Positions 20,229 through 29,728 are shown, numbered from the stretch's first letter. The stretch is 63,979 bases of DNA from an uncultured Prevotellaceae bacterium (GCA_902767775.1 CACXIP010000010.1:93662-157640), one strand, 5' to 3'. Made by a program: numbers and translations. Notes: a model not told the origin generated them from the sequence alone.

Positions 20229-20696
20229 ATGAAACAGCGTTTTTTCCATATCCTTTTCTTCGTAGCTGCTTTGTTCGCTTTCACTCATGTGTCAGCCCAA
20301 AAGGCTCTTTTTGATAAGTATGAGGACACTAATGGAGTGACCACCATCTATATATCCAAAACGATGCTGGGCATGATTCCTGATGTGAAGGCAGGAAAGC
20401 ACCGTATCGGACAAATAGCCACCAAACTTGACTATATCCGGATTCTCTCATGTGAGAAAGCATCTCTGATGGCCACGATCATTGATGATGCAAGAAAAAT
20501 CTTACGGTCGGGAAATTATGAGACCATCATGAAGATGAACGATGATGACGAGAAAGTGACCATCTACCAACGCACACAGAAAGAAGGCAAGAATGAGTTT
20601 GTCTTGCTTACAGAGGACAAGGACGAAGTGGCCATCATCAATGTCATGGGTGCCATCACATTAAAGGACATCAAAGATATCGCAGCACAGCAATAA
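20229..20696 (+). CDS. DUF4252 domain secreted protein (second paralogue)
   Basis: About 155 residues from ATG 20229 (MKQRFFHILFFVAALFAFTHVSA signal peptide); an upstream ATG at 20211 would overlap the preceding gene by 11 bp. The core TKLDYIRILSCEKASLM aligns with KIDHIRILSIENNDAV of the first paralogue, and both share NYETIMKMNDDDEK / GYETMMNSNEDNEK. The sandwich of two DUF4252 genes around a sigma/anti-sigma pair suggests the secreted proteins are part of, or report to, the signalling circuit; that is inference. Confidence 0.75.
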   Translation: MKQRFFHILFFVAALFAFTHVSAQKALFDKYEDTNGVTTIYISKTMLGMIPDVKAGKHRIGQIATKLDYIRILSCEKASLMATIIDDARKILRSGNYETIMKMNDDDEKVTIYQRTQKEGKNEFVLLTEDKDEVAIINVMGAITLKDIKDIAAQQ

Positions 20697-20720
20697 CCTT
20701 CAATTTTAATGAATGCCCCT

Positions 20721-21536
20721 TTATTTGGTAATTGCCGTGAGGGGGTTGCGGGTGCCCTTCATGGTGGTGACGAACGCCTTGGCATTGCCGAAGTTGAGGG
20801 TGATGTCAATACGCACGGGCACATGGTTTTTGTCGTCGGTGACAAAGAAGGTGGCAAACTCGCGGAATTTATTCTTCTTTTCGCTCCACTCCATATAGGT
20901 GAGTTTCATGCAGTTGTAACTCACTCCATTGTCGCCCTTCACCTTTTCGCGGCCGTTGTAGCGAAGATAACCTGTGAGCACTCCGCTGCCATCAGCCATT
21001 GGAAATTTTAAAGTGTAGCCTTTCTTCCATCCCGTGGGGTCGAAATTGCGGGCACGGGTAAAGAGGTTGAGCATATCGTAGACACACTGGTCCATGGTCT
21101 TCTCACTGTTTTCGTGCGTCTTGTCATGTTTTTGTTTGTGCATCTTCAACTTGCACTTGCCGCCGGTATAGTCATACCACACCTCATCGACATAGTAGCG
21201 GTCGCCCTCCTCTGCTCCCTTGCGGAAATAGAGCGGCGAGAGGGTGGGGGTGACATAGCCCAAAAGGGTGTCGCGCATGATGAAGAACTTATCGAGTTTG
21301 CCGTTGCCTCGGGTGATGAGGCTGCTGCGAAACGCCTGCTGCCCTTTGTATTTGGTGGAGACGGTGGAGAGGGAGGCGTAACCCACTTTCACCCAAACGA
21401 ATTTCCAGTTGAAGTAGAGGTTGTAGGACAGATATTCGCCAGAGGAGAATGCTGTGTTCTCCAACGGACACTGGGCTTTGAGCGATGTGGGAAGCAACGC
21501 TGCGAGTATAATGAGGAGAAAAGCTGTCTTTCGCAT
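20721..21536 (-). CDS. DUF3108 domain-containing secreted protein
   Basis: 271 residues from ATG 21536 with signal peptide MRKTAFLLIILAALLPTSLKA. The mature region begins with the family pattern FSSGEYLSYNLYFNWKFVWVKVGYASLS, characteristic of DUF3108 envelope proteins. The open frame continues about 290 bp further upstream but that part is antisense shadow of the neighbouring lipoprotein gene, so ATG 21536 is preferred. It sits 4 bp after that gene's stop and likely shares its transcript. Function unknown. Confidence 0.8.
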   Translation of the reverse strand: MRKTAFLLIILAALLPTSLKAQCPLENTAFSSGEYLSYNLYFNWKFVWVKVGYASLSTVSTKYKGQQAFRSSLITRGNGKLDKFFIMRDTLLGYVTPTLSPLYFRKGAEEGDRYYVDEVWYDYTGGKCKLKMHKQKHDKTHENSEKTMDQCVYDMLNLFTRARNFDPTGWKKGYTLKFPMADGSGVLTGYLRYNGREKVKGDNGVSYNCMKLTYMEWSEKKNKFREFATFFVTDDKNHVPVRIDITLNFGNAKAFVTTMKGTRNPLTAITK

Positions 21537-21540
21537 GATA

Positions 21541-23520
21541 TCAATGGTTTTTGGGTATATAAATGATGCCCAGGCGACGGGCCCTTTCCATATTCTGGTT
21601 TTTGATTTTCTTTTTTTGGTCAGGCTTCTGCTTGGTGATGGCAGAGGGCTTGAGACGGTCGACGGTGGTGGTGGGAGTCCAACTTCTCTCCACCGGCCAT
21701 TTCGCCTTGCACTCCAGTTTCTCGGGGTAGTACCATACTGTCTCAGCCTGTCGGTCGGCGGCATACTCTCCGGTGTCCCACTGACCGTTTCCATTGCGGT
21801 CGGCAAAGGTTCTGAAGTAGTATTCACCTGTCTTCACATAGTTGAATGTGAGGTCACCGGTGTCGGAGATAGTTTGGCGCACCACATTGTCGGAGTTGCT
21901 CAGCAACTGACCCACGTATGGCACGTCCTCGCTCCTTGTCACATGGAAGACGATGGAGGTGTAGTCCTCCTCTTTCTTGACATTGATGACCTTGCGCTCG
22001 GCTTTGGATACATTGCCGTAGATATCGGTGAAGGCAGCCGAGTCGAGTTCAAGGGTATAGCTCGTACCAGGTGTCCACAGGTTGCCTACGCTGTCGGGCC
22101 GCAGCACGTATAGTCGGCGTGCGGCTGGCAGGAGGGAATCGGCCATGATGGTTCGCTCGGCGAGGATATATGGTTTGTTCACCTTGATGGTGTCCACCTT
22201 GGTGTATAGGTGGATGAGCGAGGTGTCGGCAGTGAGGATAGGTGTGGGTGATTGGAAGGAGAAATAGGAGTCGGGCATCATGTCACCCACCAGCTGTATT
22301 TTCAGTGCGAGAGGTTCCACGGGCATCTCCGTCTGGAATTTCTTGCCTTTTTTCTTGTTTTTCTCCTGTTCTTTCTCCCATTTCTCGCGTTCTTTCTGCT
22401 GCTCCTTCATGCGGCGCTCATAGGGAGTCTTGGCGAGGAACTCAAGGGTGTCGGTCTTTTGACTGAGTATTCCCAATGTATCGGTACTCATAAAAGTTAC
22501 CTCCATGCTTAATGTATCCTGATTGATGAGCAGAGTGTCGCGCAACCAGTAGCTGAGGGTGTCGCGGTGCTCAGAAGATTCCAGGATAAAGGCATCTTGC
22601 TCATTGAAGTTGAGTCCGCGTATTTGCGGCAGCAGGGAGTCGCCGTAGGAGAAATAGAAGGTGAGTCGTGCTGGGTCGGTGCGCTCGGTCTTGACGAGGA
22701 AACGGTCGGTCTGCTCCTCAGTGAAGGCACGCAGTACGATATTGTCGGGCAGGAAATGTGTGTAGCCCACGCGGTCGATGCTCTTGATGTGCAGCGAGTC
22801 GCTCCAGATGGTATCCTGTCGGATATCTGGCATCGATGATGGTATGATGATGTCGTGGTTGAAGGCGAGTTTCTCACTCTTTTGGGAGAACATATAGTTG
22901 GCATCGGCATCCTGAAGGGCGTAGATGCGGTATTCGCCGGGAGCCACGCCTTTGATGACAAAGCGGCCGCGACTGTCGGTGCGTGCCACGCGGAGCATCG
23001 GCTGGGTGGTGAATGCGCTGTCCTCAAGGTTGGCGTAGAGGCCCACAAGGATACCCTTGATGGGCTCCATGTTCTCCGCCTCCACCACATAGCCAGCCAC
23101 CTCAAGGGTATCGATATGGTCGCCAGTGGAGAAGCTGTAGGTGTAGTTGCCGAGCGGGTTGCCCTCGTTGTTGTCAGAGATGGCGTCGGAGAAATCGATG
23201 GTGTAGGTGGTAGACGGCATCAGCGTATCCTTGATGTTCACGGCAATGCGGTTGCCGCCGCTCTTGATGTCGGGTGTCTCTATCTGCGGTGGTGAGATGA
23301 CCACTTTTTCCGTGGCGTTGTCGAGTCGGATATACTCATCGAAAAGAATGTTGATGCGGCGTGAGTGGACATTGGTTGACTGGTCGACAGGGGAGGTGGC
23401 GATGACGTGTGGAGGTGTCTCGTCGAACCAACCGCCATCGGGCTGTCCCATCTTGGCACAGCCGGCAAGCGCCATGACGGCGACAAGCAACAGTAATATA
23501 TGGTCACGCCTCATTCTCAT
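21541..23520 (-). CDS. Ig-like domain lipoprotein
   Basis: 659 residues. Lipoprotein signal peptide with lipobox (VMALAGC, Cys about residue 21). The N-terminal domain is a bacterial Ig-like (SbsA-type) fold: PPHVIATSPVDQSTNVHSRRINILFDEYI ending in YTYSFSTGD. A carboxypeptidase-regulatory-like segment follows (VAGYVVEAENMEPIKGILVGLY ... VAPGEYRIYALQD). There is a charged coiled stretch (about 370-400, KEQQKEREKWEKEQEKNKKKG). The C-terminus is very basic. Its ATG overlaps the upstream GH3-like gene stop (ATGA). Conserved in Bacteroidetes; role unknown. Confidence 0.8.
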   Translation of the reverse strand: MRMRRDHILLLLVAVMALAGCAKMGQPDGGWFDETPPHVIATSPVDQSTNVHSRRINILFDEYIRLDNATEKVVISPPQIETPDIKSGGNRIAVNIKDTLMPSTTYTIDFSDAISDNNEGNPLGNYTYSFSTGDHIDTLEVAGYVVEAENMEPIKGILVGLYANLEDSAFTTQPMLRVARTDSRGRFVIKGVAPGEYRIYALQDADANYMFSQKSEKLAFNHDIIIPSSMPDIRQDTIWSDSLHIKSIDRVGYTHFLPDNIVLRAFTEEQTDRFLVKTERTDPARLTFYFSYGDSLLPQIRGLNFNEQDAFILESSEHRDTLSYWLRDTLLINQDTLSMEVTFMSTDTLGILSQKTDTLEFLAKTPYERRMKEQQKEREKWEKEQEKNKKKGKKFQTEMPVEPLALKIQLVGDMMPDSYFSFQSPTPILTADTSLIHLYTKVDTIKVNKPYILAERTIMADSLLPAARRLYVLRPDSVGNLWTPGTSYTLELDSAAFTDIYGNVSKAERKVINVKKEEDYTSIVFHVTRSEDVPYVGQLLSNSDNVVRQTISDTGDLTFNYVKTGEYYFRTFADRNGNGQWDTGEYAADRQAETVWYYPEKLECKAKWPVERSWTPTTTVDRLKPSAITKQKPDQKKKIKNQNMERARRLGIIYIPKNH

Positions 23521-25031
23521 TGGTTGAGCTTGAGCAATTCGTCGATGATGTTGCGGTTGTTGGAGAGTCTCGGCACCTTGTGCTGGCCGCCGAGCTTTCC
23601 CTTGGTTTTGAGCCAGAGGTTGAATAGGTCGTGTTTGGCTTTCACTATCTCCAGGTGCTGGAGGGTGATGTCCTTGTAGCGCTTTGCCTCATAGTCGCTG
23701 TTGATGTCCTGCAGCTTGCGGTCAAGAATATCGGCAAACTGCTGCAGGTCAGCGGGTTCCTTGGTAAACTCGATGAGCCATTGGTGTCGGCATTTGGCGC
23801 GGCCATCCATGAACACGGGTGCTGCGGTGTACTCAAGCACTTCGGCTCCCGTCAGGCGGCATGCATGTTCCAGACCTTTCTCAGCATTGTCCACGATGAG
23901 TTCCTCGCCGAAAGCGTTGATGAAATGCTTCGTGCGCCCGGTGATCAGGAATTTGTATGGGTTTTTTGAGGTGAACATGATGGTGTCGCCGATGATGTAT
24001 CTCCACAAGCCACATGAGGTGGAGATGACCATGGCATAGTTTTTTCCTGTCTCCACAGCGGAGAGGGGCACCACGGTAGGTTGATCTTTGCCAAATTCCT
24101 CCATGGGAATGAACTCATAGAAGATGTCATAATCGAGCATGAGGAGCAGCGATGGGTCATTTGGGTCATCTTGCTGACCAAAGAAGCCCTCGCTGGCATT
24201 GTAGGTCTCCATATAGCGCATTCCGGGGAGATTGATGAGTTCCTCGTATTGCTGGCGGTAGGGTGTGAACGCTACGCCGCCGTGGAAGAACACCTCGAGG
24301 TTGGGCCATACGTCACAGATGTGCTTCTTGCCTGTGAGGTCGAGCACACGGGTGAGGACGGAGAGCATCCATGATGGAACTCCCGACAGGTTGGTCACAT
24401 CCTTGTTCATCGTCTCGCGTGCGATGCGCTCCCTCTTCACTTCGAAGTCGGAGAGCAGTGCCGTCTTCTTCTTGGGCACCCTCGCGATGTTGGCGATGGG
24501 GTTGATGTTCTCGATGAGTATGGCGCTCAGGTCGCCCACCAGACTGTCGGTAGAGTTGTAGTTGGGTTGGTGGCTTCCTCCTAAGATGAGCGACTTGCCG
24601 TCGAACATACGGCTTTTTGGGTTGTTGCGGAAATATATGGCGATGGAGTCGAAGCCACCGGCATAGTGAATATGATCGAGACCGTCTTGGCTGACGGGGA
24701 TGAACTTGCTCTTGTCGCTGGTGGTGCCCGATGACTTGGCAAACCATCTCACGCGTCCTGGCCAGAGGATGTCGGTCTCCCCATGCCGCATGCGGTCGAT
24801 GTCACCCTTGAGTTGTTCGTAGGTGTTGAGGGGAGTATGGATGATGAAGTCGTCGTAGCCTTTCGTGGTGCCGAAAAGATGTCGCACACCATATTCCGTA
24901 TCCTTCGCCTTACTCAGAAGACGTTGCAAAACCTCCTGCTGCAACAGTTCGGCCTGAGGGGCATAGAGGCGCTCGAGCTTGTGCTGCCGGTTTTTGAAAA
25001 AGATGTTTTCGACTATTTTTGTTATGCTCAT
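23517..25031 (-). CDS. GH3 auxin-responsive promoter family protein (adenylate-forming)
   Basis: 504 residues from ATG 25031 (MSITKIVENIFFKNRQ); nine upstream codons are in frame but do not look conserved. Recognised as a bacterial GH3-like protein by WFAKSSGTTSDKSKFIP (P-loop-like ATP/AMP-binding motif, about residue 95) , YNASEGFFGQQ and YRIIGDT-type segments (LWRYIIGDTIMFTS). GH3 enzymes conjugate acyl groups to amino acids in plants; the bacterial substrates are unknown. Lies between rnc (7 bp upstream) and the Ig-like lipoprotein gene, with which it overlaps by 4 bp. Confidence 0.85.
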   Translation of the reverse strand: MSITKIVENIFFKNRQHKLERLYAPQAELLQQEVLQRLLSKAKDTEYGVRHLFGTTKGYDDFIIHTPLNTYEQLKGDIDRMRHGETDILWPGRVRWFAKSSGTTSDKSKFIPVSQDGLDHIHYAGGFDSIAIYFRNNPKSRMFDGKSLILGGSHQPNYNSTDSLVGDLSAILIENINPIANIARVPKKKTALLSDFEVKRERIARETMNKDVTNLSGVPSWMLSVLTRVLDLTGKKHICDVWPNLEVFFHGGVAFTPYRQQYEELINLPGMRYMETYNASEGFFGQQDDPNDPSLLLMLDYDIFYEFIPMEEFGKDQPTVVPLSAVETGKNYAMVISTSCGLWRYIIGDTIMFTSKNPYKFLITGRTKHFINAFGEELIVDNAEKGLEHACRLTGAEVLEYTAAPVFMDGRAKCRHQWLIEFTKEPADLQQFADILDRKLQDINSDYEAKRYKDITLQHLEIVKAKHDLFNLWLKTKGKLGGQHKVPRLSNNRNIIDELLKLNQ

Positions 25032-25038
25032 GCTGATA

Positions 25039-26103
25039 CTATTGGTGGTTGGCCTCATCAGCGAAGGCGGCTTCCTCTGCCGCTGCTATGATGTCCTCAC
25101 GGGACTCTTTGGCTGGTGTGGCTGTGATGTCACTCAAATCAAACTCATCCTCCTTCTCTTCCTCATCCTGTAAGGAGACCTCCTGCTGCTTGGGCAGTTT
25201 GTCTTGCTTTGGCTGCTTTGGGGCGGTCTTACGGCTCTTTGGAGGGTTGCTCTCCTCTGCGGGTTGGGTAAGGATGAAGTCATCGGTAGGTTCAGTGTCG
25301 GGTACTGTTTGCACTGGCATCTCCTCCATCTTCGTGCGGTTGGTCTTAGCCGCAAAGATGGCATCGATGTACTGTGGTTCTTTGCGGAGGCGCTCCAGGG
25401 TGATTTTCGATGCTTGTTGCTGACTCTCCTTCTTGGTGTATCCGCGTCCTATGCCACCCTCGATGCCCTCAATGAGCACTTGATAGACGAACATGGGACT
25501 GCCTCCCTCCACTTTCTTCTCCTCCACCACCTTAAAATCGATGTTGACACGGTTTTTCTGACTCCACTCTATCAGCTTGCTCTTGAAATTGACTTCCTTG
25601 TACGCCACCTTGTCGATGTTGATGAAATTTCCCAGGATGCGCTTCTCCACAAACTGCATGCATGCTTTGTAGCCTTTGTCGAGGTAGATGGCTCCTACAA
25701 GGGCTTCAAAGGCGTTGCCGCCGAGATAGCTGTTGTGTGAGGAAGAGTGTCCTGATGACAAGATGAGGTCGGTGATGCCAAGTTCGCGGGCAAGTTTGTT
25801 GAGAGTCTCCCGCTGCACGATTTTGCTTCGTGTGTTGGTGAGGAATCCCTCTCGCTTACCGTCGAAGTGGATATATACAATATGTCCCACGACGGCACCG
25901 AGGATGGCGTCGCCGAGGAACTCCAGGCGTTCGTTGTTGATGGGCTTCCCTTTCTCGCGGCGCATGATACTTTTGTGCATGAGCGCCTGCTTGTAGTAAT
26001 GGATGTCCTTAGGGAAGAAGCCCAGAATTTTGTATAAAGACAGATAAAGCTCCTTCTCCTTCCGGAAAGGGAGCCTTATCCTGTCAATAATATTACTCAG
26101 CAT
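25039..26103 (-). CDS. rnc: Ribonuclease III with extended C-terminus
   Basis: Double-strand-specific endoribonuclease for rRNA and mRNA processing. The RNase III signature is NNERLEFLGDAILGAVV (about residue 56-72) with the second catalytic cluster in GNAFEALVGAIYLDKG. The dsRNA-binding domain follows (SKLIEWSQKNRVNIDF ... GRGYTKKESQQQASKITLERL). 354 residues, about 100 more than usual: after residue ~250 there is a proline-, lysine- and acid-rich tail without recognised fold. The ATG lies inside the end of fabF (11-bp overlap), implying coupling with fatty-acid synthesis genes, a common arrangement of acpP-fabF-rnc. Confidence 0.94.
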   Translation of the reverse strand: MLSNIIDRIRLPFRKEKELYLSLYKILGFFPKDIHYYKQALMHKSIMRREKGKPINNERLEFLGDAILGAVVGHIVYIHFDGKREGFLTNTRSKIVQRETLNKLARELGITDLILSSGHSSSHNSYLGGNAFEALVGAIYLDKGYKACMQFVEKRILGNFINIDKVAYKEVNFKSKLIEWSQKNRVNIDFKVVEEKKVEGGSPMFVYQVLIEGIEGGIGRGYTKKESQQQASKITLERLRKEPQYIDAIFAAKTNRTKMEEMPVQTVPDTEPTDDFILTQPAEESNPPKSRKTAPKQPKQDKLPKQQEVSLQDEEEKEDEFDLSDITATPAKESREDIIAAAEEAAFADEANHQ

Positions 26104-27352
26104 ATTTTTTGAATACTACACAGGCATTGTGGCCGCCAAAGCCGAAGGTGTTGCTCAGGGCTGCCCTGACGAGGCGTTTCTGTGCCTTGTTGAAGGTGAA
26201 GTTGAGGTTGTAGTCGATTTCCTCATCCTTGTCATCCTCGTCGTGGTTGATGGTCGGCGGCACGATGTCGTTCTTCACGGCAAGCAGTGTCACCATGGCC
26301 TCCACAGCACCGGCGGCACCCAGCAGGTGACCTGTCATCGACTTGGTGCTGCTGATGTTGAGTTTGTAGGCAGCATCTCCAAACACCTCCTTGATGGCCT
26401 TTGCCTCGGAGATATCACCCACATGGGTTGATGTGCCGTGCACGTTGATATAGTCAATCTCGTCGGGACGAAGACCGGCATCAGCAAGGGCGTTCTCCAT
26501 CACCAAGCGTGCTCCAAGACCCTCGGGGTGGGAAGCGGTGATGTGATAGGCGTCGGCGCTCATGCCCTCGCCCACCATCTCGGCATAAATCTTGGCTCCA
26601 CGTGCCTTGGCGTGCTCCAATTCCTCAAGAATCAGACAGCCGGCACCCTCAGCCATCACAAAACCGTCGCGGCTCTTGCTGAAGGGGCGTGAGGCACGCT
26701 GAGGGTCGTCGTTGCGTGTGGAGAGGGCCTTCATGGCGTTGAAGCCGCCCACACCGCAGGCACAGATGGCCGACTCGGCACCTCCTGCCAGAATGGCGTC
26801 AGCTTTGCCCAGACGAATCAGATTGAAGGCATCAGCAAGGGCATTGCTCGATGATGCACAGGCGGAAGTGGTGGTGTAGTTGGGTCCGTGGAAACCAAAA
26901 TGGATGGAGATTTGACCGGAGGCAATGTCGGCTATCATCTTCGGGATGAAGAAAGGACTGAACTTCGGTCCGTCTTCCTGGTGAATACCATAATACTTCA
27001 CCTCACTCTCAAAGGTGTTGATGCCACCAATGCCCACACCGTAGATGACGCCGATGCGGTTTCTGTCCACTGTCTCAAGATCCATGCCGCTGTCATCCAC
27101 AGCCTGAAAGGCGGAAACCATTGCCAACTGTGTGTAGCGGTCCATCTTGCGGGCATCCTTGCCAAGCAATCCCATCACATCGAGGTCTTTCACCTCACAG
27201 GCAAAATGTGTCTTGAATTTTGATGAGTCAAAATTCTTGATTTCTGCAGCACCGTTCACTCCTGCCAGCAAATTCTTCCATGTTTCTTCCACATTGTTGC
27301 CCAACGGAGTGACGGCACCCAGTCCTGTCACTACTACTCTTTTCAGTTCCAT
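26093..27352 (-). CDS. fabF: Beta-ketoacyl-ACP synthase II
   Basis: Condenses malonyl-ACP with acyl-ACP in fatty-acid elongation. 419 residues. Catalytic Cys in TTSACASSSNALAD, His in NVHGTSTHVGD and second His in STKSMTGHLLGAAGAVEA. N-terminus RVVVTGLGAVTPLGNNVEETW is typical. Located 145 bp downstream of acpP and overlapping rnc by 11 bp. Confidence 0.97.
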   Translation of the reverse strand: MELKRVVVTGLGAVTPLGNNVEETWKNLLAGVNGAAEIKNFDSSKFKTHFACEVKDLDVMGLLGKDARKMDRYTQLAMVSAFQAVDDSGMDLETVDRNRIGVIYGVGIGGINTFESEVKYYGIHQEDGPKFSPFFIPKMIADIASGQISIHFGFHGPNYTTTSACASSSNALADAFNLIRLGKADAILAGGAESAICACGVGGFNAMKALSTRNDDPQRASRPFSKSRDGFVMAEGAGCLILEELEHAKARGAKIYAEMVGEGMSADAYHITASHPEGLGARLVMENALADAGLRPDEIDYINVHGTSTHVGDISEAKAIKEVFGDAAYKLNISSTKSMTGHLLGAAGAVEAMVTLLAVKNDIVPPTINHDEDDKDEEIDYNLNFTFNKAQKRLVRAALSNTFGFGGHNACVVFKKYAE

Positions 27353-27497
27353 CTCAAAATCTTATGGTGATGTAAAAGAATTTATGGCTTATAGCCACGG
27401 TTCACTCAAAGTTTAGCCGAGGTCTATAAACCATAAATTATCAAATGAAGGCGTGAATCCTCGTTTTATTCTTTTACCTTAAAATGTTTCTGATTGA

Positions 27498-27746
27498 TTA
27501 GAGGCTCTCGCCTTTCTTGTGATCCTCGATATACTTCACGGCATCAGCAACAGTAGCGATTTTCTCTGCCTGATCGTCGGGGATGGAAACATTGAAAACA
27601 CGCTCAAACTCCATGATGAGCTCCACTGTGTCGAGAGAGTCTGCACCCAGATCGCTCTGGAACTTTGACTCCAACTTGATGTCGTCCTCACTAACACAAA
27701 GTTTCTCAACTATGATGTCTCTTACTTGTTTCTCGATTTCTGACAT
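27498..27746 (-). CDS. acpP: Acyl carrier protein
   Basis: 82 residues, acidic. The phosphopantetheine attachment Ser is in [15 protein letters not shown], the invariant ACP signature. Carries growing acyl chains for FabF and other synthases. First gene of the acpP-fabF-rnc group. Confidence 0.97.
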   Translation of the reverse strand: MSEIEKQVRDIIVEKLCVSEDDIKLESKFQSDLGADSLDTVELIMEFERVFNVSIPDDQAEKIATVADAVKYIEDHKKGESL

Positions 27747-27798
27747 GATTTAAAATTTAAAATGTTTATAATAAATGTTCTGTTTTGAAATTCGGGTG

Positions 27799-27830
27799 CA
27801 AAGGAACGAATTTTTATTTAGGTGTGCAAA
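27799..27830 (-). promoter_or_regulatory. acpP promoter
   Basis: On the minus strand TTTG (27827-27830), 20-nt spacer, TTCCTTTG (27799-27806), close to TAnnTTTG with one mismatch. About 50 nt upstream of the acpP start. Confidence 0.45.
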
Positions 27831-27918
27831 TATTTTATTAAAAAAAGCATTTTCACTTGCACAAACCACCCTTAAGTGTGCAAAAAAATGGGGGTTTTAC
27901 AAAAAATAAAGCCAATAA

Positions 27919-27950
27919 TTTGCGGTATATGTCTTTAATTGCTATATTTG
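27919..27950 (+). promoter_or_regulatory. Promoter of the DUF4254/GT9 genes
   Basis: TTTG (27919-27922), 20-nt spacer, TATATTTG (27943-27950), a perfect Bacteroidetes-type promoter 23 bp before the DUF4254 start codon. Confidence 0.65.
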
Positions 27951-27973
27951 CATGGAGTAATAAAGCCATCATT

Positions 27974-28579
27974 ATGACAAACACAGACAACTATAATCAA
28001 GTGTTCAACAAGGCCATCAGCGACTATCATATCACGGATGACGTGGACACTCCCATCAATAACCCCTACAACAGAGACTCCCTGGAGAACAGACTATATC
28101 TGAAATGCTGGATTGACACCGTGCAGTGGCATCTTGAGGACCTCATCCGCGACCCACATATCGACCCCATTGAGGCGTTGTCGCTCAAACGGCGCATCGA
28201 CCGCAGCAATCAGGACCGCACCGACCTCGTGGAGCAGATAGACAGCTATTTCCTCCATCTCTACAGCGACGTCAACGTATTGCCCGATGCACGAATCAAT
28301 ACGGAGAGTCCGGCATGGGCAATCGACAGGCTGTCGATTCTGGCACTAAAAATCTACCACATGGCAGAACAGGTGGAGCGAAAGGATGCCGATGCGGCAC
28401 ATCTCGAGAAATGCAGGTCAAAACTTGCCGTGCTGAAGGAGCAACAGTGCGATTTGTCCACTGCCATCGACCAACTCCTTGAGGATATAGCGGCAGGAAG
28501 GAAATATATGAAGACCTACCGGCAGATGAAGATGTACAACGACCCATCGACCAATCCAGTGCTCTACAAGAACAAATAA
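27974..28579 (+). CDS. DUF4254 domain-containing protein
   Basis: 201 residues from ATG 27974 (MTNTDNYNQVFNKAISDYH). The start at 27857 is rejected because it lies upstream of the promoter. Mostly helical, charged; contains the DUF4254 features N-K-A-I-x-D-Y-H near the start, LKCWIDTVQWHLEDLIRDP and LSILALKIYHM. The family is found beside glycosyltransferase family 9 genes in Bacteroidetes, as here (34 bp gap), suggesting a link with LPS or surface glycan assembly; exact function unknown. Confidence 0.8.
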   Translation: MTNTDNYNQVFNKAISDYHITDDVDTPINNPYNRDSLENRLYLKCWIDTVQWHLEDLIRDPHIDPIEALSLKRRIDRSNQDRTDLVEQIDSYFLHLYSDVNVLPDARINTESPAWAIDRLSILALKIYHMAEQVERKDADAAHLEKCRSKLAVLKEQQCDLSTAIDQLLEDIAAGRKYMKTYRQMKMYNDPSTNPVLYKNK

Positions 28580-28613
28580 AACCCGCTGACACGATAGTTG
28601 GAGAACAGACAAA

Positions 28614-29675
28614 ATGAAACCGGAGCACATTCTCATCATCCGTTTCTCAGCCCTGGGCGACATTGCCATGCTCGTCCCTGTGGTGTATTCCCTGGCACAG
28701 CAGTATCCACACCTGCGTGTCACTGTGCTCAGCCGTGACAATGCAAGACCGTTCTTCGATGGTCTGGCTCCCAACGTGGGTTTCATGGATGCCGAACTCA
28801 ATGACGGGCACAAGGGACTGCCCGTACTCAACGCACTGTACAGGAGACTGAAGGCGAAGCACTTTACCGCCATCGCCGACATGCATGATGTGCTGCGCTC
28901 CAAATACCTGAGAATGCGTTTCCGTTTCGACCGGTTCAAGACCGCTCATATCGACAAGCACAGGGCGGGGAAAAAACGCCTGACAGCTAAAGAAAACAAG
29001 AGTTTGGTGCAGCAGCCCACCTCGTTTCAAAACTATGCCGATGTGCTCGCGAAACTCGGATACCCCATCAAGTTGGAATTCCGGTCGGTGTTCCCTGCCA
29101 AGGGCAACCTCCGTCAGCTGTTGAAGAAGGAGTTCACGGAGAAAAAGAATTTCCAGCAGTGGATAGGTGTAGCACCGTTCGCCGCTCACCCCGGAAAGGT
29201 ATATCCTTTGGAAAGGATGGAAAAGGTCATCGACATACTCAGCAGCAAGCATCCCAGTGCGAGAATCCTTCTCTTCGGTGCAGGCGAACGCGAGCGGCGC
29301 TGCTTCAGCGACTGGTGCAGCCGCTATCCCCGGTGTGTGATGGCTTCTGATATTGCCAAGGGACTCAGTCAGGAACTCATCCTCATGAGCCACCTCGATG
29401 TGATGCTGTCGATGGACAGCGCAAACACCCATCTGGCCTCACTTGTCGACGTGACGGTGGTGAACATCTGGGGCGCCACCCATCCCTATGCGGGGTTCAT
29501 GGGGTGGCGGCAGACAGAGGACACCGCCGTGCAAATCAATCTGCCATGCCGCCCATGCAGCGTCTTCGGCGACAAACCGTGCCATCGTGGCGATATGGCA
29601 TGCATGACAGGCATCACTCCTGAAAAAGTGGTGGAACGTGTGGAACAGGTGCTCGACGGACACATCAAGAGATAG
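28614..29675 (+). CDS. Glycosyltransferase family 9 (heptosyltransferase-like)
   Basis: 353 residues. N-terminal ILIIRFSALGDIAMLVPVVYSLA is the GT9 nucleotide-sugar transferase pattern (RxxxLGD), and the C-terminal LDVMLSMDSANTHLASLVDVTVVNIWGATHP contains the family's acceptor/donor D-S-x-x-x-H-L-A motif. Likely adds heptose or a related sugar to the LPS core on the cytoplasmic face. A cysteine-rich tail (CRPCSVFGDKPCHRGDMACM) may bind metal. Co-transcribed with the DUF4254 gene. Confidence 0.88.
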   Translation: MKPEHILIIRFSALGDIAMLVPVVYSLAQQYPHLRVTVLSRDNARPFFDGLAPNVGFMDAELNDGHKGLPVLNALYRRLKAKHFTAIADMHDVLRSKYLRMRFRFDRFKTAHIDKHRAGKKRLTAKENKSLVQQPTSFQNYADVLAKLGYPIKLEFRSVFPAKGNLRQLLKKEFTEKKNFQQWIGVAPFAAHPGKVYPLERMEKVIDILSSKHPSARILLFGAGERERRCFSDWCSRYPRCVMASDIAKGLSQELILMSHLDVMLSMDSANTHLASLVDVTVVNIWGATHPYAGFMGWRQTEDTAVQINLPCRPCSVFGDKPCHRGDMACMTGITPEKVVERVEQVLDGHIKR

Positions 29676-29728
29676 TAAAACAAATCTTGCAGCCTATTAT
29701 TTATTCACCTATTTAATAATAAGAAGAC

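Noticed and set aside
21537-21827. N-terminal extension of the DUF3108 gene
   Set aside because: The extension is low-complexity and antisense-like within the Ig-like lipoprotein gene; a signal peptide starts at 21536.
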